Positions 12,641 to 20,738 of a stretch of 32,470 bases of DNA are shown piece by piece (position 1 is the first letter of the stretch; each line of letters opens with the position of its first letter). This DNA is from a virus. The notes beneath the pieces were generated by a model, which searched no databases, had not been told where the DNA came from, and was given only the letters and a program-made list of their open reading frames with translations. Made by a program: the position numbers and the translations under genes. The stretch is taken from positions 1 through 32,470 of the IMG/VR virus record IMGVR_UViG_3300030382_001359. One strand, 5' to 3'.

Positions 12641-15600
12641 TGGCTGACCCAGAATCTGAATCTGAAAAGCTTATCGCTAGTCTTTTTGCTGAAAAAGAGC
12701 GAGCTGCGGGTGCGCCTATTGCTACGGCTACCCCAGAGCCTACTTCAGAGCCTACTTCGCAAGAGATAATCGCTGGATTATTTGCAAATAAAGATGCCTC
12801 AACCGAAGCATCAACAGATTCACAAAAAATCATCGCTGAGGCATTTGCGAATAAGGCTGTTTCACAAGTTCCTCAAGTTCCTGAAGTTCCTCAAGTTTCT
12901 CAAGTTCCTGCCGATATCGAAGTGGCACCTCCTCAGGTTACAGAAGAAGCCACTCGTCGTAAGAGCCAAGCAGAATTAATCGAAGAGTACGAAGCTCGAC
13001 GCGCACCAGCCCCTGGTTCTGTATTTGAAGGACGGGAACCTCTACCCTTTGAAGAACGCCCTCCTGACAGAGACCCGTTAGGCCGGGCAATGAATTATGC
13101 CAGGATACCTGCTCGCGTAGGTGCTGCGTATACATCAGAATTGATTGGCTTACAGCGTGCCCTTGCTGAACAACTTGGCATACACGGACGCATCGTAGAC
13201 CCATTAGACATATCTCCTGACACTGCTATACAACGGTTATACCGTGGAGAAGCAGGTGCAAACCCTGGTTTAAGAGAGTTGGTAGATGCTATCAACCAAC
13301 GCGCTTCCGAAAGAAATTTTGGGCAAAACTTTTTATTGGAAGCTGGAAGCGACCCATTGAACTTAATCCCAGGAGTAGGATTTACACAGCTTGGTAGACG
13401 CGGCCTTGGAATATCTGGGCCTCGTAACTTTGTTGATGACGTTACAATTGGTCGCGCTAGTAACCTTATCTCTGAAGCACCACCGTCCATTCAAAGACAA
13501 ATCGCATTACGCGATGCCGTACAGAATGTGCAGAATGTAGGGCTAGATGCTCGTGGCATACCGACAAGAACCGAAGGCGTAGCATCAGCGATAAACACGC
13601 GAGCGCAACTGGCTTTGCCACCTGGACGAACTCAAGTTCCCGATGACCTTAGCTTTGTACTGTTGACTAATGATAATCCGTCTGGAATAAGGGTTCATTT
13701 TGCTACCGTAGCGGAAAAAGAAAAAGCATGGGCTGAACTTGGGCCGCTAGGGGGCAGAGGGAACGAGGTCCAAGTTCTTCCAGGCAATGCTACTGCTGCC
13801 GATGTAAAACGTGTCTCTGAATTACTGCCACGAGAGGTCCCTGTTGGAGGGGAAGTTCGTACTGCCGTCACAAGAAGAAGTGGCGGCAAAGATGTCACTC
13901 CCCGTACTACTCAAACTCAGTTCATCGGACGATTAAACACTGAGGGCACAAGGGAATTACGTCTTAAACTTCGTAATATTCAAGCTAAGATTGCGAGAAT
14001 GACGGTTGAGGTTGAAAGCCTGACCGGAGTATCTCGCGCAAATGCACGTAGACAAATCGCTAATCCTGATATCAGTAATCCTAAAAATAGTCGTTCTTAC
14101 ATAATGGCTAAACATCTAGAAGATGCAGCATCTCTAGAGAAGCAGATTGCAGATATCGCTACGCCGCCTTCAAGGCCGTTAGAGCAGACAGGGAGTATGC
14201 GCGGTGGCTTGTTTGAAGGATTTTCTCAAAAGGCTAAGATAAGTGAGCTAGACCTGCCTGGAGCTATTGGATGGGAACCGTTCAAAGAGACTCCTCCTAT
14301 CCCTGTCGTTAGAAAAACAGGTCAAGCCGGGGCTAGTCCAAGGGTTATGGGCAAATCTGTTACTACAGATGCAACTCAGTTTCCTCAGGGAATTCAATCT
14401 AAGACTCCTAGTACTACTCACTCATGGCGTTCTATGAGCGAGTTTGAATATAACAAGATGGCTCAAGGGGAAAACTTTGGGAGAGAATTTCAAGCTGGCC
14501 CGGACGGGGAGCTTATACCTGATTATCTTGCTTATTGGTCTGATAGCCCTGGAGGAGCAGGCTGGGGCGGAGGATTAGAAGAAGCAGGGACTTTGCAATC
14601 TGGGATTAGGCCAGATGCTCCGATGTACTTGGTTGAAGTAGAGATACCACATAGGGTATGGCGGGGAGAAAGACTTCCATCTGGTCAGCGTCCAGTAAGA
14701 GATATGGTTCCAACCATATCACGCGAAGGAACCGCTGCTGATATTCGCGCTGTATGGAAGAATGAAGGTCAAGGCTGGAAAAGACAAGAACTTCCGCCAC
14801 AGTCATCAATGCCTAAAGCTCCAGAAACTGTGAATTCAGGTAGATATCCATTTTCTGAGCAATTTATTCGCCCTAGTCAAATCCCGTATGAAGCTAGTAC
14901 CCCAGAAGCAGTGGCGCGACTTCGGGCGCAGGTACGTCAAGCGAACCAAGCAAAGAATGCCCAGATTGACTCAGCCATACCTGATGGTAGTAAATCTCCT
15001 CCTGTGACTGACGAGGTTACTGTGCCACCGGCTGGCTCTAGTCATATGCCATCTGTCGAGAACCGATTGCTACGGAAGTCTATAGCTGCCCAGCAAAGCG
15101 ATGAACGTCTTGACCAGACTATCTTGGGTTTGCATGAAGCTGCGATTGCTGAAGCTATCCAAGAGGCTGACGGTGTGGTTGTTCGTGGCAATCAATTACT
15201 ACAATCCGCAAATATCGGCGTCCGGCGCGGTAATACCATAGCAGCACGGGAAGAAGACATACCTATCCTAGACCATCTTTATAATGCTTTACATAATCCA
15301 AGTAAGGTTGCATCTGGCGAGATAAAACTAGCCAACCGAGTCAAAGAAATCTACGATAATCTACGTCAAGAGATGGACTTTGAATCTGCTCTCCGCATTG
15401 ATTTTGAACCTAACATGGCTACACGTGATGATTATTTCTATCGCGGGTGGAAGCCACCAAAAGGGATGTTTGAATCAAGGCGTGGAAGATTAGTCACAAA
15501 GCCTGGTTTTAAGAAGCCTCGTAATGGCGCGACCTATCAAGAGATGAGAGAACTTGGGTTCGAGCCACTATTCTGGAATCCTTACGAGCAATTGCGTGTA

Positions 15601-17373
15601 GCCAAGCTTCAAGGTATCAGATTTCGAGAGCAAACAGAGCTAGTTGAAGCTTTGAAGACTCTTGGTGACGATATGATTAAGCCACATCAGACAGGCCCAT
15701 TGGAGGTTGGTTGGCGTGTTCCTGAAGTCGGGCCTGCATTTGAGGGGAAGCCTATAGCTTTTAGAAACAAGGCTACTGGAGAACTCCAGCAGGCTACCGT
15801 AGGTCGCTGGCAGGTTAGAACTGAGATGGCAAATCCTTTAGAGAATATGTACGGAAAGAAGCCTAAAGGATTAGAGGTTTCCGTAGGTGGGCGTGATTTT
15901 AATCTTATAAAGTATATCGACTGGTTAACCTTCATGCCTAAACGGGCTAAGCTATTCGGCTCATTCTTTCAGCAGTCTGACTTTCTTACGCGAAGCGGCA
16001 TAGGTTCATGGCACGGCATGGTCAATGCTATGCGTAAGGGCCACCCGTTTGAAGCAGTCAGTCACTTAGCTCATTACCCTATGACGGTCAAAGATATCCT
16101 TCATGCCAACTTCTCGCCTGGTAAACGATTAAGTTTGATGGAGCAACTGAAAAGCACAAAACCTATCGTTGAAGGTAGGCCGGGCATCAATCTGCAAGAA
16201 ATCAGTCGTTCTGGCCTTGGCTTGACTGACGTGACCATCTTTGATGGAGCGGTTGATGATATCGTCCGTGATGTTGCCACCGAAGTGGGATGGGTAAAGA
16301 AAGGCAAAGCAATCCCCCGTGCATTGATTGCCTTAGAAGGGTCTATGAGACGTGGTTTGTTTGATGGTGTTTACCGCGCCGCCATCATCAATGACATTCG
16401 GCATAATATCGCTCCAGTGATGGCTCGTACCTATCCGAATGACACTGATGCACAGATAGCACGCAGGATTGCCATAGCAGCGAATAAACGGTTCTCTACC
16501 ATACCGGCATCCCAAAGCGTGATTCAGGATAGAACCATACGTGAGACAGCAAAACGGTTGTTCTTTTCCATCAATGAATCTGAAGGATTGCTTCGCCAAG
16601 CTACTGGATTGTTACGTGGTCCGAATAAACAATTTTGGTTAGAGAACTGGCTGGGTACATGGCTATTCATGATTACCACTGCTGAAATCATCCACTTTGC
16701 TAGCACTGGAAAGTATCTTCCATTCGATAGATTCTCACCGATAGCAAGCACGGAATACGGTCCATTGCCCATTGGCTATAACCGTGACTTCGCTTCTCCT
16801 GATTTACCATTCAGGGGTACAGGTGACAATAAGATACAACTCGACATTGCTGGCCAGATGGATACAGCTTTCCGTGTCCTTGACCCAGAAGGATTCGTAG
16901 AAGGCAGATTCTCTGTACCTATACGTGCTGGAATCAATCAAAAAACAGGGGAGAATTTCTACGGTAATGACATCACGACATTAGGACCCGGCGGTGTTGC
17001 TTCTCGTACCGCACAGCTTGCTCAGGATTTAGGTGCCCCCATTGGCTTTGGACAATCTGCGATGGAGATATTACGACCCAATCTACCTGAAGGATTAGTT
17101 GCTGAGACCGAATCACGCATCGGCTTAGTGGGTCAGCTTATTCAAGCTACAGGACAGAATGTTCGTAGTGAATTGTTAAATGACCAACTCAAACGGGAGA
17201 ATCCTGACTGGAGAAACTGGTCTGACGCAATCTACGAAAGGGAAAAGAAAAACCTTATCGTGCGTTTATTCGGAGAACAGACTGAAAGAGAAAAGGAATT
17301 ACGTAAAAAAGAGATAGAAGAATTACTGGGCGGGAATAAAGAAGAAAAAGCTGATAAGTTCTTTGGCAGATGA
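12640..17373 (+). CDS. Giant virion protein, probable internal or ejected protein
   Basis: A 1577-residue protein. The N-terminus carries three 12-residue repeats of the type (E/Q)(K/E)(L/I)IAxLFAxK near residues 9, 42 and 63, then a VPQVPEVPQVSQVP stretch. Residues 596-670 (WRSMSEFEY ... YLVEVEIPHRVWRG) resemble an ADP-ribosyltransferase-like fold. The C-terminal third is helical (FFSINESEGLLRQATGLLRG, WLGTWLFMITTAEIIHFAST), similar to the large polyvalent or internal virion proteins of environmental phages, with one strongly hydrophobic segment. Its place between portal and scaffold fits an ejected protein rather than a tape measure. It overlaps its neighbours at both ends. Domain calls are inference. 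Confidence 0.75.
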   Translation: MADPESESEKLIASLFAEKERAAGAPIATATPEPTSEPTSQEIIAGLFANKDASTEASTDSQKIIAEAFANKAVSQVPQVPEVPQVSQVPADIEVAPPQVTEEATRRKSQAELIEEYEARRAPAPGSVFEGREPLPFEERPPDRDPLGRAMNYARIPARVGAAYTSELIGLQRALAEQLGIHGRIVDPLDISPDTAIQRLYRGEAGANPGLRELVDAINQRASERNFGQNFLLEAGSDPLNLIPGVGFTQLGRRGLGISGPRNFVDDVTIGRASNLISEAPPSIQRQIALRDAVQNVQNVGLDARGIPTRTEGVASAINTRAQLALPPGRTQVPDDLSFVLLTNDNPSGIRVHFATVAEKEKAWAELGPLGGRGNEVQVLPGNATAADVKRVSELLPREVPVGGEVRTAVTRRSGGKDVTPRTTQTQFIGRLNTEGTRELRLKLRNIQAKIARMTVEVESLTGVSRANARRQIANPDISNPKNSRSYIMAKHLEDAASLEKQIADIATPPSRPLEQTGSMRGGLFEGFSQKAKISELDLPGAIGWEPFKETPPIPVVRKTGQAGASPRVMGKSVTTDATQFPQGIQSKTPSTTHSWRSMSEFEYNKMAQGENFGREFQAGPDGELIPDYLAYWSDSPGGAGWGGGLEEAGTLQSGIRPDAPMYLVEVEIPHRVWRGERLPSGQRPVRDMVPTISREGTAADIRAVWKNEGQGWKRQELPPQSSMPKAPETVNSGRYPFSEQFIRPSQIPYEASTPEAVARLRAQVRQANQAKNAQIDSAIPDGSKSPPVTDEVTVPPAGSSHMPSVENRLLRKSIAAQQSDERLDQTILGLHEAAIAEAIQEADGVVVRGNQLLQSANIGVRRGNTIAAREEDIPILDHLYNALHNPSKVASGEIKLANRVKEIYDNLRQEMDFESALRIDFEPNMATRDDYFYRGWKPPKGMFESRRGRLVTKPGFKKPRNGATYQEMRELGFEPLFWNPYEQLRVAKLQGIRFREQTELVEALKTLGDDMIKPHQTGPLEVGWRVPEVGPAFEGKPIAFRNKATGELQQATVGRWQVRTEMANPLENMYGKKPKGLEVSVGGRDFNLIKYIDWLTFMPKRAKLFGSFFQQSDFLTRSGIGSWHGMVNAMRKGHPFEAVSHLAHYPMTVKDILHANFSPGKRLSLMEQLKSTKPIVEGRPGINLQEISRSGLGLTDVTIFDGAVDDIVRDVATEVGWVKKGKAIPRALIALEGSMRRGLFDGVYRAAIINDIRHNIAPVMARTYPNDTDAQIARRIAIAANKRFSTIPASQSVIQDRTIRETAKRLFFSINESEGLLRQATGLLRGPNKQFWLENWLGTWLFMITTAEIIHFASTGKYLPFDRFSPIASTEYGPLPIGYNRDFASPDLPFRGTGDNKIQLDIAGQMDTAFRVLDPEGFVEGRFSVPIRAGINQKTGENFYGNDITTLGPGGVASRTAQLAQDLGAPIGFGQSAMEILRPNLPEGLVAETESRIGLVGQLIQATGQNVRSELLNDQLKRENPDWRNWSDAIYEREKKNLIVRLFGEQTEREKELRKKEIEELLGGNKEEKADKFFGR

Positions 17374-17522
17374 CATCTACTCAAGCACATTGCCCAAAAT
17401 GCGATATCAAATGGCCTATACGCCTAGAGAAAGGAAGTAGGGTGGAGTTCTTCTGCCGTAGCAAAAGGTGTGGTGGTATATGGGTAGTGATTGACACAAG
17501 ACTACCAGTACTGGTAGCGTAA
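17370..17522 (+). CDS. Tiny zinc-ribbon protein (Com-like)
   Basis: A 50-residue frame whose ATG overlaps the stop of the giant gene (ATGA). It starts MTSTQAHCPKCDIKWPIRLE. C8xxC11 (CPKC) and C29-x4-C34 (CRSKRCGG) form a zinc ribbon with a beta-rich core (VEFFC, GGIWVVID). Size and pattern recall Com, the zinc-finger translational activator of Mu mom, and many short phage zinc ribbons, though no mom-like gene is near. The overlap, the motif and the termination just before a strong terminator make it a real gene despite its size. Confidence 0.75.
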   Translation: MTSTQAHCPKCDIKWPIRLEKGSRVEFFCRSKRCGGIWVVIDTRLPVLVA

Positions 17523-17560
17523 TTCCTACAAGTACATATTTGGTATAGATAGAGCGCATG

Positions 17561-17593
17561 GTCGCATATCTCTTTGGAGAGTGCGACTTTTTT
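17561..17593 (+). terminator. Strong intrinsic terminator before the scaffold gene
   Basis: GTCGCA (17561-17566) pairs with TGCGAC (17582-17587), with an inner TCTC/GAGA stem and a TTTG loop, followed by six T (17588-17593). It separates the terL-to-zinc-ribbon block from scaffold and capsid. The capsid genes lie directly after it, so either a promoter lies very near or antitermination or read-through sets capsid expression. Confidence 0.85.
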
Positions 17594-17615
17594 ATTTGCC
17601 AAATTTTGAGGCTTT

Positions 17616-18437
17616 ATGACGCAATCAAATGAAATACAAGATAACTCTGAACTAGAAGTCAATCCAATCACAAACACGGTAATGCCGATGTTTGCTGACG
17701 AGGAGCTTGCTGCTCTTGAAACTCCTACAGATACCCCTGCGCCTGCTGAAGTTGTTGAACCCGTTGAACCTGGTACGCCTGATTCAACGCCCGTTCCGCC
17801 GGTAGAAGACCTTTATACCGTTCCAGCAGATGCTCAACTTCCTGTAACCGAGACTCAGCCCAACACTCTTTCCGAGGCAGACCAACGAGAACTTGCTGAG
17901 TTACGGGCTAACAGAGATGAAATCCTGCGAGTCCAGGCTATCAACCAGAATGCGACTCAGGCACAGACACTTCAGAATGAGATAACCCAGAAGTATATCA
18001 ATCTTGGGTATGACCAAGATACTGCTCAGCGGTTTGCCGTAGACATGGCTCAAGAGCGAATGGCTGGAGATGTCAGGGCGCAACAGATATACGAACAGAC
18101 TAGGCTTAATGAAGAATACAATGGTCGTAAACAACGAGCCATTGCGGCGTTTAGCACTAAGTACGGTGTTGACCCTGCTGCTCTCGCCGGTTTTAATGAT
18201 GCTCCATCAATGGAAGCCTACGCATTGTTATTGAAAAACAATGGCGAGACTTCTCGTCGATTAGCGAAGCTTGAAGGCAATCTAGTCGATGATGGCACGC
18301 CCGATGGCGGTCTACCCTCTGGTAGCGCACCTATGACTACCGCTCAACTTTTGGCAGCTACAGGTGCGAATCCAGATATGGTAATAAGCCCTGAGCAGAA
18401 AGCTCTGCTTGATGCATACGTACAAACTCTTACATAA
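17616..18437 (+). CDS. Scaffolding protein (capsid assembly)
   Basis: A 273-residue acidic protein directly before the major capsid gene. The first 90 residues are Pro/Glu/Thr-rich and disordered (TPTDTPAPAEVVEPVEPGTP). Residues about 85-175 are helical or coiled coil (QRELAELRANRDEILRVQ, GRKQRAIAAFSTKYG). The C-terminus holds a short helical tail (SPEQKALLDAYVQTLT). Such an architecture and location are typical of phage scaffolds, which guide procapsid assembly and then leave. TTGAGG lies 5 bases before the ATG. Identity rests on composition and context. Confidence 0.75.
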   Translation: MTQSNEIQDNSELEVNPITNTVMPMFADEELAALETPTDTPAPAEVVEPVEPGTPDSTPVPPVEDLYTVPADAQLPVTETQPNTLSEADQRELAELRANRDEILRVQAINQNATQAQTLQNEITQKYINLGYDQDTAQRFAVDMAQERMAGDVRAQQIYEQTRLNEEYNGRKQRAIAAFSTKYGVDPAALAGFNDAPSMEAYALLLKNNGETSRRLAKLEGNLVDDGTPDGGLPSGSAPMTTAQLLAATGANPDMVISPEQKALLDAYVQTLT

Positions 18438-18449
18438 TCGGAGGGAACA

Positions 18450-19331
18450 ATGGCTGTAGGACGAACTACCACTGACTCACTGGATGCTTCTTTGCCGACA
18501 ATTGTCGGGGCGTCTAGGAATGTTCGTGAGAATGAAGGCGAAATCATGTCCACGGTGGACCGGCAAACCCTTGGTAAAGGAATGGGTATCACATGGCACG
18601 AGGTTTCTTATGCCAAGGTTACTGCCCAGGCCATCACCGAGGATACGATTCTCGACAACCCTCAGCAAATGTCGGATACTGACTTCCCTCTGACCCCAAC
18701 CGTGGTAGGTATTGAAACACTTATCACTGACCGGGTAGGAGAGCGTATCGTCCAACACGGGGTTGCCAAACTAGGGGTTCTGGCTCAAAACGCCATGACT
18801 CGCAAGAAGAATCAAGACGGCTTGACTCAACTAGATAGTTTTACTACTTCTCTAGCTGGAGCAGGTACTACTTTGACTTATGGTCATATCATGGCTGCTT
18901 CAGTACGGATTACTGGTAACACTACCGAGCCAGGTCCTGCCCCGCTCCATGCCCAATTACACGCTTTCCAGATAAAGGACATCACTGACGAGATGACTTC
19001 CCCTGTGGGAACTTATGACATCAGCAGCGGTGGCCTGAGTGCAGATGCATTCCGCAACGGATTCAAGGGTATGATTGGAAACGTCTCCATCCATGAGAAT
19101 AACGAGATATCAATTGATAGCTCTTCAAATGACGCGAAAGGCGGAGTTTATTCCAAGATGGCTCTTGTCCTCGTTCAGGGCCGTAGCCCACGGGCTGTAG
19201 CGGTTCGACGTGAAGACATCGGCGGTGGCGCGACTATCATGTACCACTATGATGAGTACGTGTACGGGGAACGGTCTTCGGGTAACTGGGGATATGAAAT
19301 CCTGAGTGACGCGACTACGCCGACTTCGTAA
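18450..19331 (+). CDS. Major capsid protein
   Basis: A 293-residue protein with a strong GGAGG ribosome-binding site, right after the scaffold. The N-terminal arm (SLDASLPTIVGASRNVRENE) precedes a helix-turn-strand mix (TDFPLTPTVVGIETLITDRV, LAQNAMTRKKNQDGLTQLD). The end has the beta-rich pattern of an HK97-like P domain (ALVLVQGRSPRAVAVRREDI). Length and place fit the coat subunit of a tailed phage. Its stop overlaps the next start (TAATG). No catalytic motif is expected. The fold itself cannot be proven by eye. Confidence 0.8.
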   Translation: MAVGRTTTDSLDASLPTIVGASRNVRENEGEIMSTVDRQTLGKGMGITWHEVSYAKVTAQAITEDTILDNPQQMSDTDFPLTPTVVGIETLITDRVGERIVQHGVAKLGVLAQNAMTRKKNQDGLTQLDSFTTSLAGAGTTLTYGHIMAASVRITGNTTEPGPAPLHAQLHAFQIKDITDEMTSPVGTYDISSGGLSADAFRNGFKGMIGNVSIHENNEISIDSSSNDAKGGVYSKMALVLVQGRSPRAVAVRREDIGGGATIMYHYDEYVYGERSSGNWGYEILSDATTPTS

Positions 19332-19534
19332 TGAATTCCCGGCGTGAAGCCTGGGCAAAAGCACATGGTCCTATTCCTAAAGAATGGGTTGTGCATAATT
19401 TGAATGGTGACCCTTCGGACATACGGATAGAGAATCTAGCCGCTGTCCCTAGGAATAACATCTTTTTGGCAGTGGCTCCCTACAGGGAGCGTATACGAAA
19501 TTTAGAGCTAAAGCTTAAACAAGTAGGTGAATAA
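19331..19534 (+). CDS. Degenerate HNH-like short protein
   Basis: A 67-residue protein, REAWAKAHGPIPKEWVVHNL followed by NGDPSDIRIENLAAVPRNN. This is the core of an HNH homing-type nuclease (usual form GPIPxGxxVHHxDGxxxNNRxENLxxxxR). The usual His-His pair reads His-Asn (VVHNLNG) and the family's DNA-binding extensions are absent, so activity is doubtful. The A of its ATG is the last base of the capsid stop. It may be a domesticated remnant or a small DNA-binding protein. Confidence 0.75.
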   Translation: MNSRREAWAKAHGPIPKEWVVHNLNGDPSDIRIENLAAVPRNNIFLAVAPYRERIRNLELKLKQVGE

Positions 19535-19535
19535 A

Positions 19536-20276
19536 ATGGCTCAATCAGCTAACGGCAGAATTAGACTTTTTGAAGATTTCTTTGCGGAAGACCCCGTCTC
19601 AAATACTGCAACGGATAGGGCACTTGGTAATTTCACTGTTGCTGGTCAAGGTTCCGAAGATACAGATTCGGGCATCCCCCTCTTGCACGCTGATGCGATT
19701 AGCGGTGTCGGCGTTATGACTACTACAAACGAAGACAACCACACGATTCTGATAGGAACTCCTGTTGCCTTTGATGTAGGGTTGATGGGTACAATCGTGG
19801 CAGAGACTCGCGTTCGATTCGTAGACCTTGACACTAAAGAGGTCTTCTTCGGATTCACCGATATTGACCCAAGTACTCTCAGCATAGAAACCGATGTGAT
19901 GACCGGTGCTACAACAACTTTGACGTTGACAGCTTCGGATATATGTGGATTCTTTCTCTCAGCAGAACTTTCTGATGACGAAGACTGGCACACCGTATAC
20001 AACGGCGGGACTACTACCGGAGAAACTGATTCCACGGCACTAGACTGCGATGATGATGCAGTAACTGGTGAGTGGCAGGTCCTTCGTTTGGAGTTGGCCC
20101 CTAATGGTACGGTCCGTTGGTTCTTGGATGGAGTTCTAGTAAGAACGGTCACCGGAGCGGTTTCTACAAGCGTTGACCTGTCGTTGATTCTTGCCCTTGA
20201 AGCCAAGGGTGCTGCCAATGAGATTATGCACGTTGACTATCTGATGGTAGAAGCCAACCGGGACTGGACGGCCTAA
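19536..20276 (+). CDS. ConA-like (LamG-like) virion protein, probable capsid decoration
   Basis: A 246-residue protein from the ATG at 19536, with AGGTG 6 bases upstream; a GTG start three codons earlier lies in the preceding gene and is less likely. The layout resembles concanavalin-like jelly rolls: RIRLFEDFFAEDP at the start, ETRVRFVDLDTKEVFFGFTD mid-protein, and GEWQVLRLELAPNGTVRWFL then DGVLVRTVTG near the end, closing with a strand (HVDYLMVEANRDW). It sits two genes after the capsid, where decoration proteins are usual. Such domains may bind glycans. Fold call by pattern only. Confidence 0.65.
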   Translation: MAQSANGRIRLFEDFFAEDPVSNTATDRALGNFTVAGQGSEDTDSGIPLLHADAISGVGVMTTTNEDNHTILIGTPVAFDVGLMGTIVAETRVRFVDLDTKEVFFGFTDIDPSTLSIETDVMTGATTTLTLTASDICGFFLSAELSDDEDWHTVYNGGTTTGETDSTALDCDDDAVTGEWQVLRLELAPNGTVRWFLDGVLVRTVTGAVSTSVDLSLILALEAKGAANEIMHVDYLMVEANRDWTA

Positions 20277-20738
20277 TTGAAACTAGGCGTTGAAGAATAC
20301 ATTCACCCCAATACAGGGTTTAACCGACTCCCCTCAGTCTATGAGATAGACACGGACGAGAAGGCATACACCTTAGTTGAGTTGAATCTGTCTCCCGCAC
20401 TGGGAGGGCTTCTTCACCGATTCCAGATAATCATCGTTTGGCGAGATGGCCAGCGATGCCAATATATCGAGGACATGGGGGTCGCAGAGCTATGGCCGAG
20501 CGGCCCCAAGTGTATCCAATCGGCTTCGCATACCGATGCTCCACCAGAAGAATGGGTGCATTGCGTATCTGAGTTGAAAGACCTGGCGAATGAACTCCGT
20601 GAGATAGACATGGAGAAAATCCTAGGACCGGAGCATGAAGATTTAGTAGAGGGATTCCATAACAGGGTTGATGAATTCTTCTTGAATAAAAAGCGTGTTT
20701 CTGTATCTGGTCCGTTAGTAAGTATTGAGAGAGGGTAG
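20277..20738 (+). CDS. Structural-module protein, unknown
   Basis: A 153-residue protein. The only available start that keeps the N-terminus is TTG at 20277, directly after the upstream stop (TAA-TTG), with only a weak GGAC site; initiation is probably coupled to the gene before. The N-terminal half looks beta-rich (YTLVELNLSPALGGLLHRFQ, IIIVWRDGQRCQYIEDMG). The C-terminal half is helical and acidic (ELKDLANELREIDMEKILGP). No family recognised. It may be a head completion or neck protein by place. Confidence 0.65.
   Translation: MKLGVEEYIHPNTGFNRLPSVYEIDTDEKAYTLVELNLSPALGGLLHRFQIIIVWRDGQRCQYIEDMGVAELWPSGPKCIQSASHTDAPPEEWVHCVSELKDLANELREIDMEKILGPEHEDLVEGFHNRVDEFFLNKKRVSVSGPLVSIERG

Noticed and set aside
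12640-17373. Tape measure protein
   Set aside because: Length would fit, but the gene lies between portal and scaffold rather than among tail genes, and the sequence is not a long repetitive helix; an internal virion protein is more likely.
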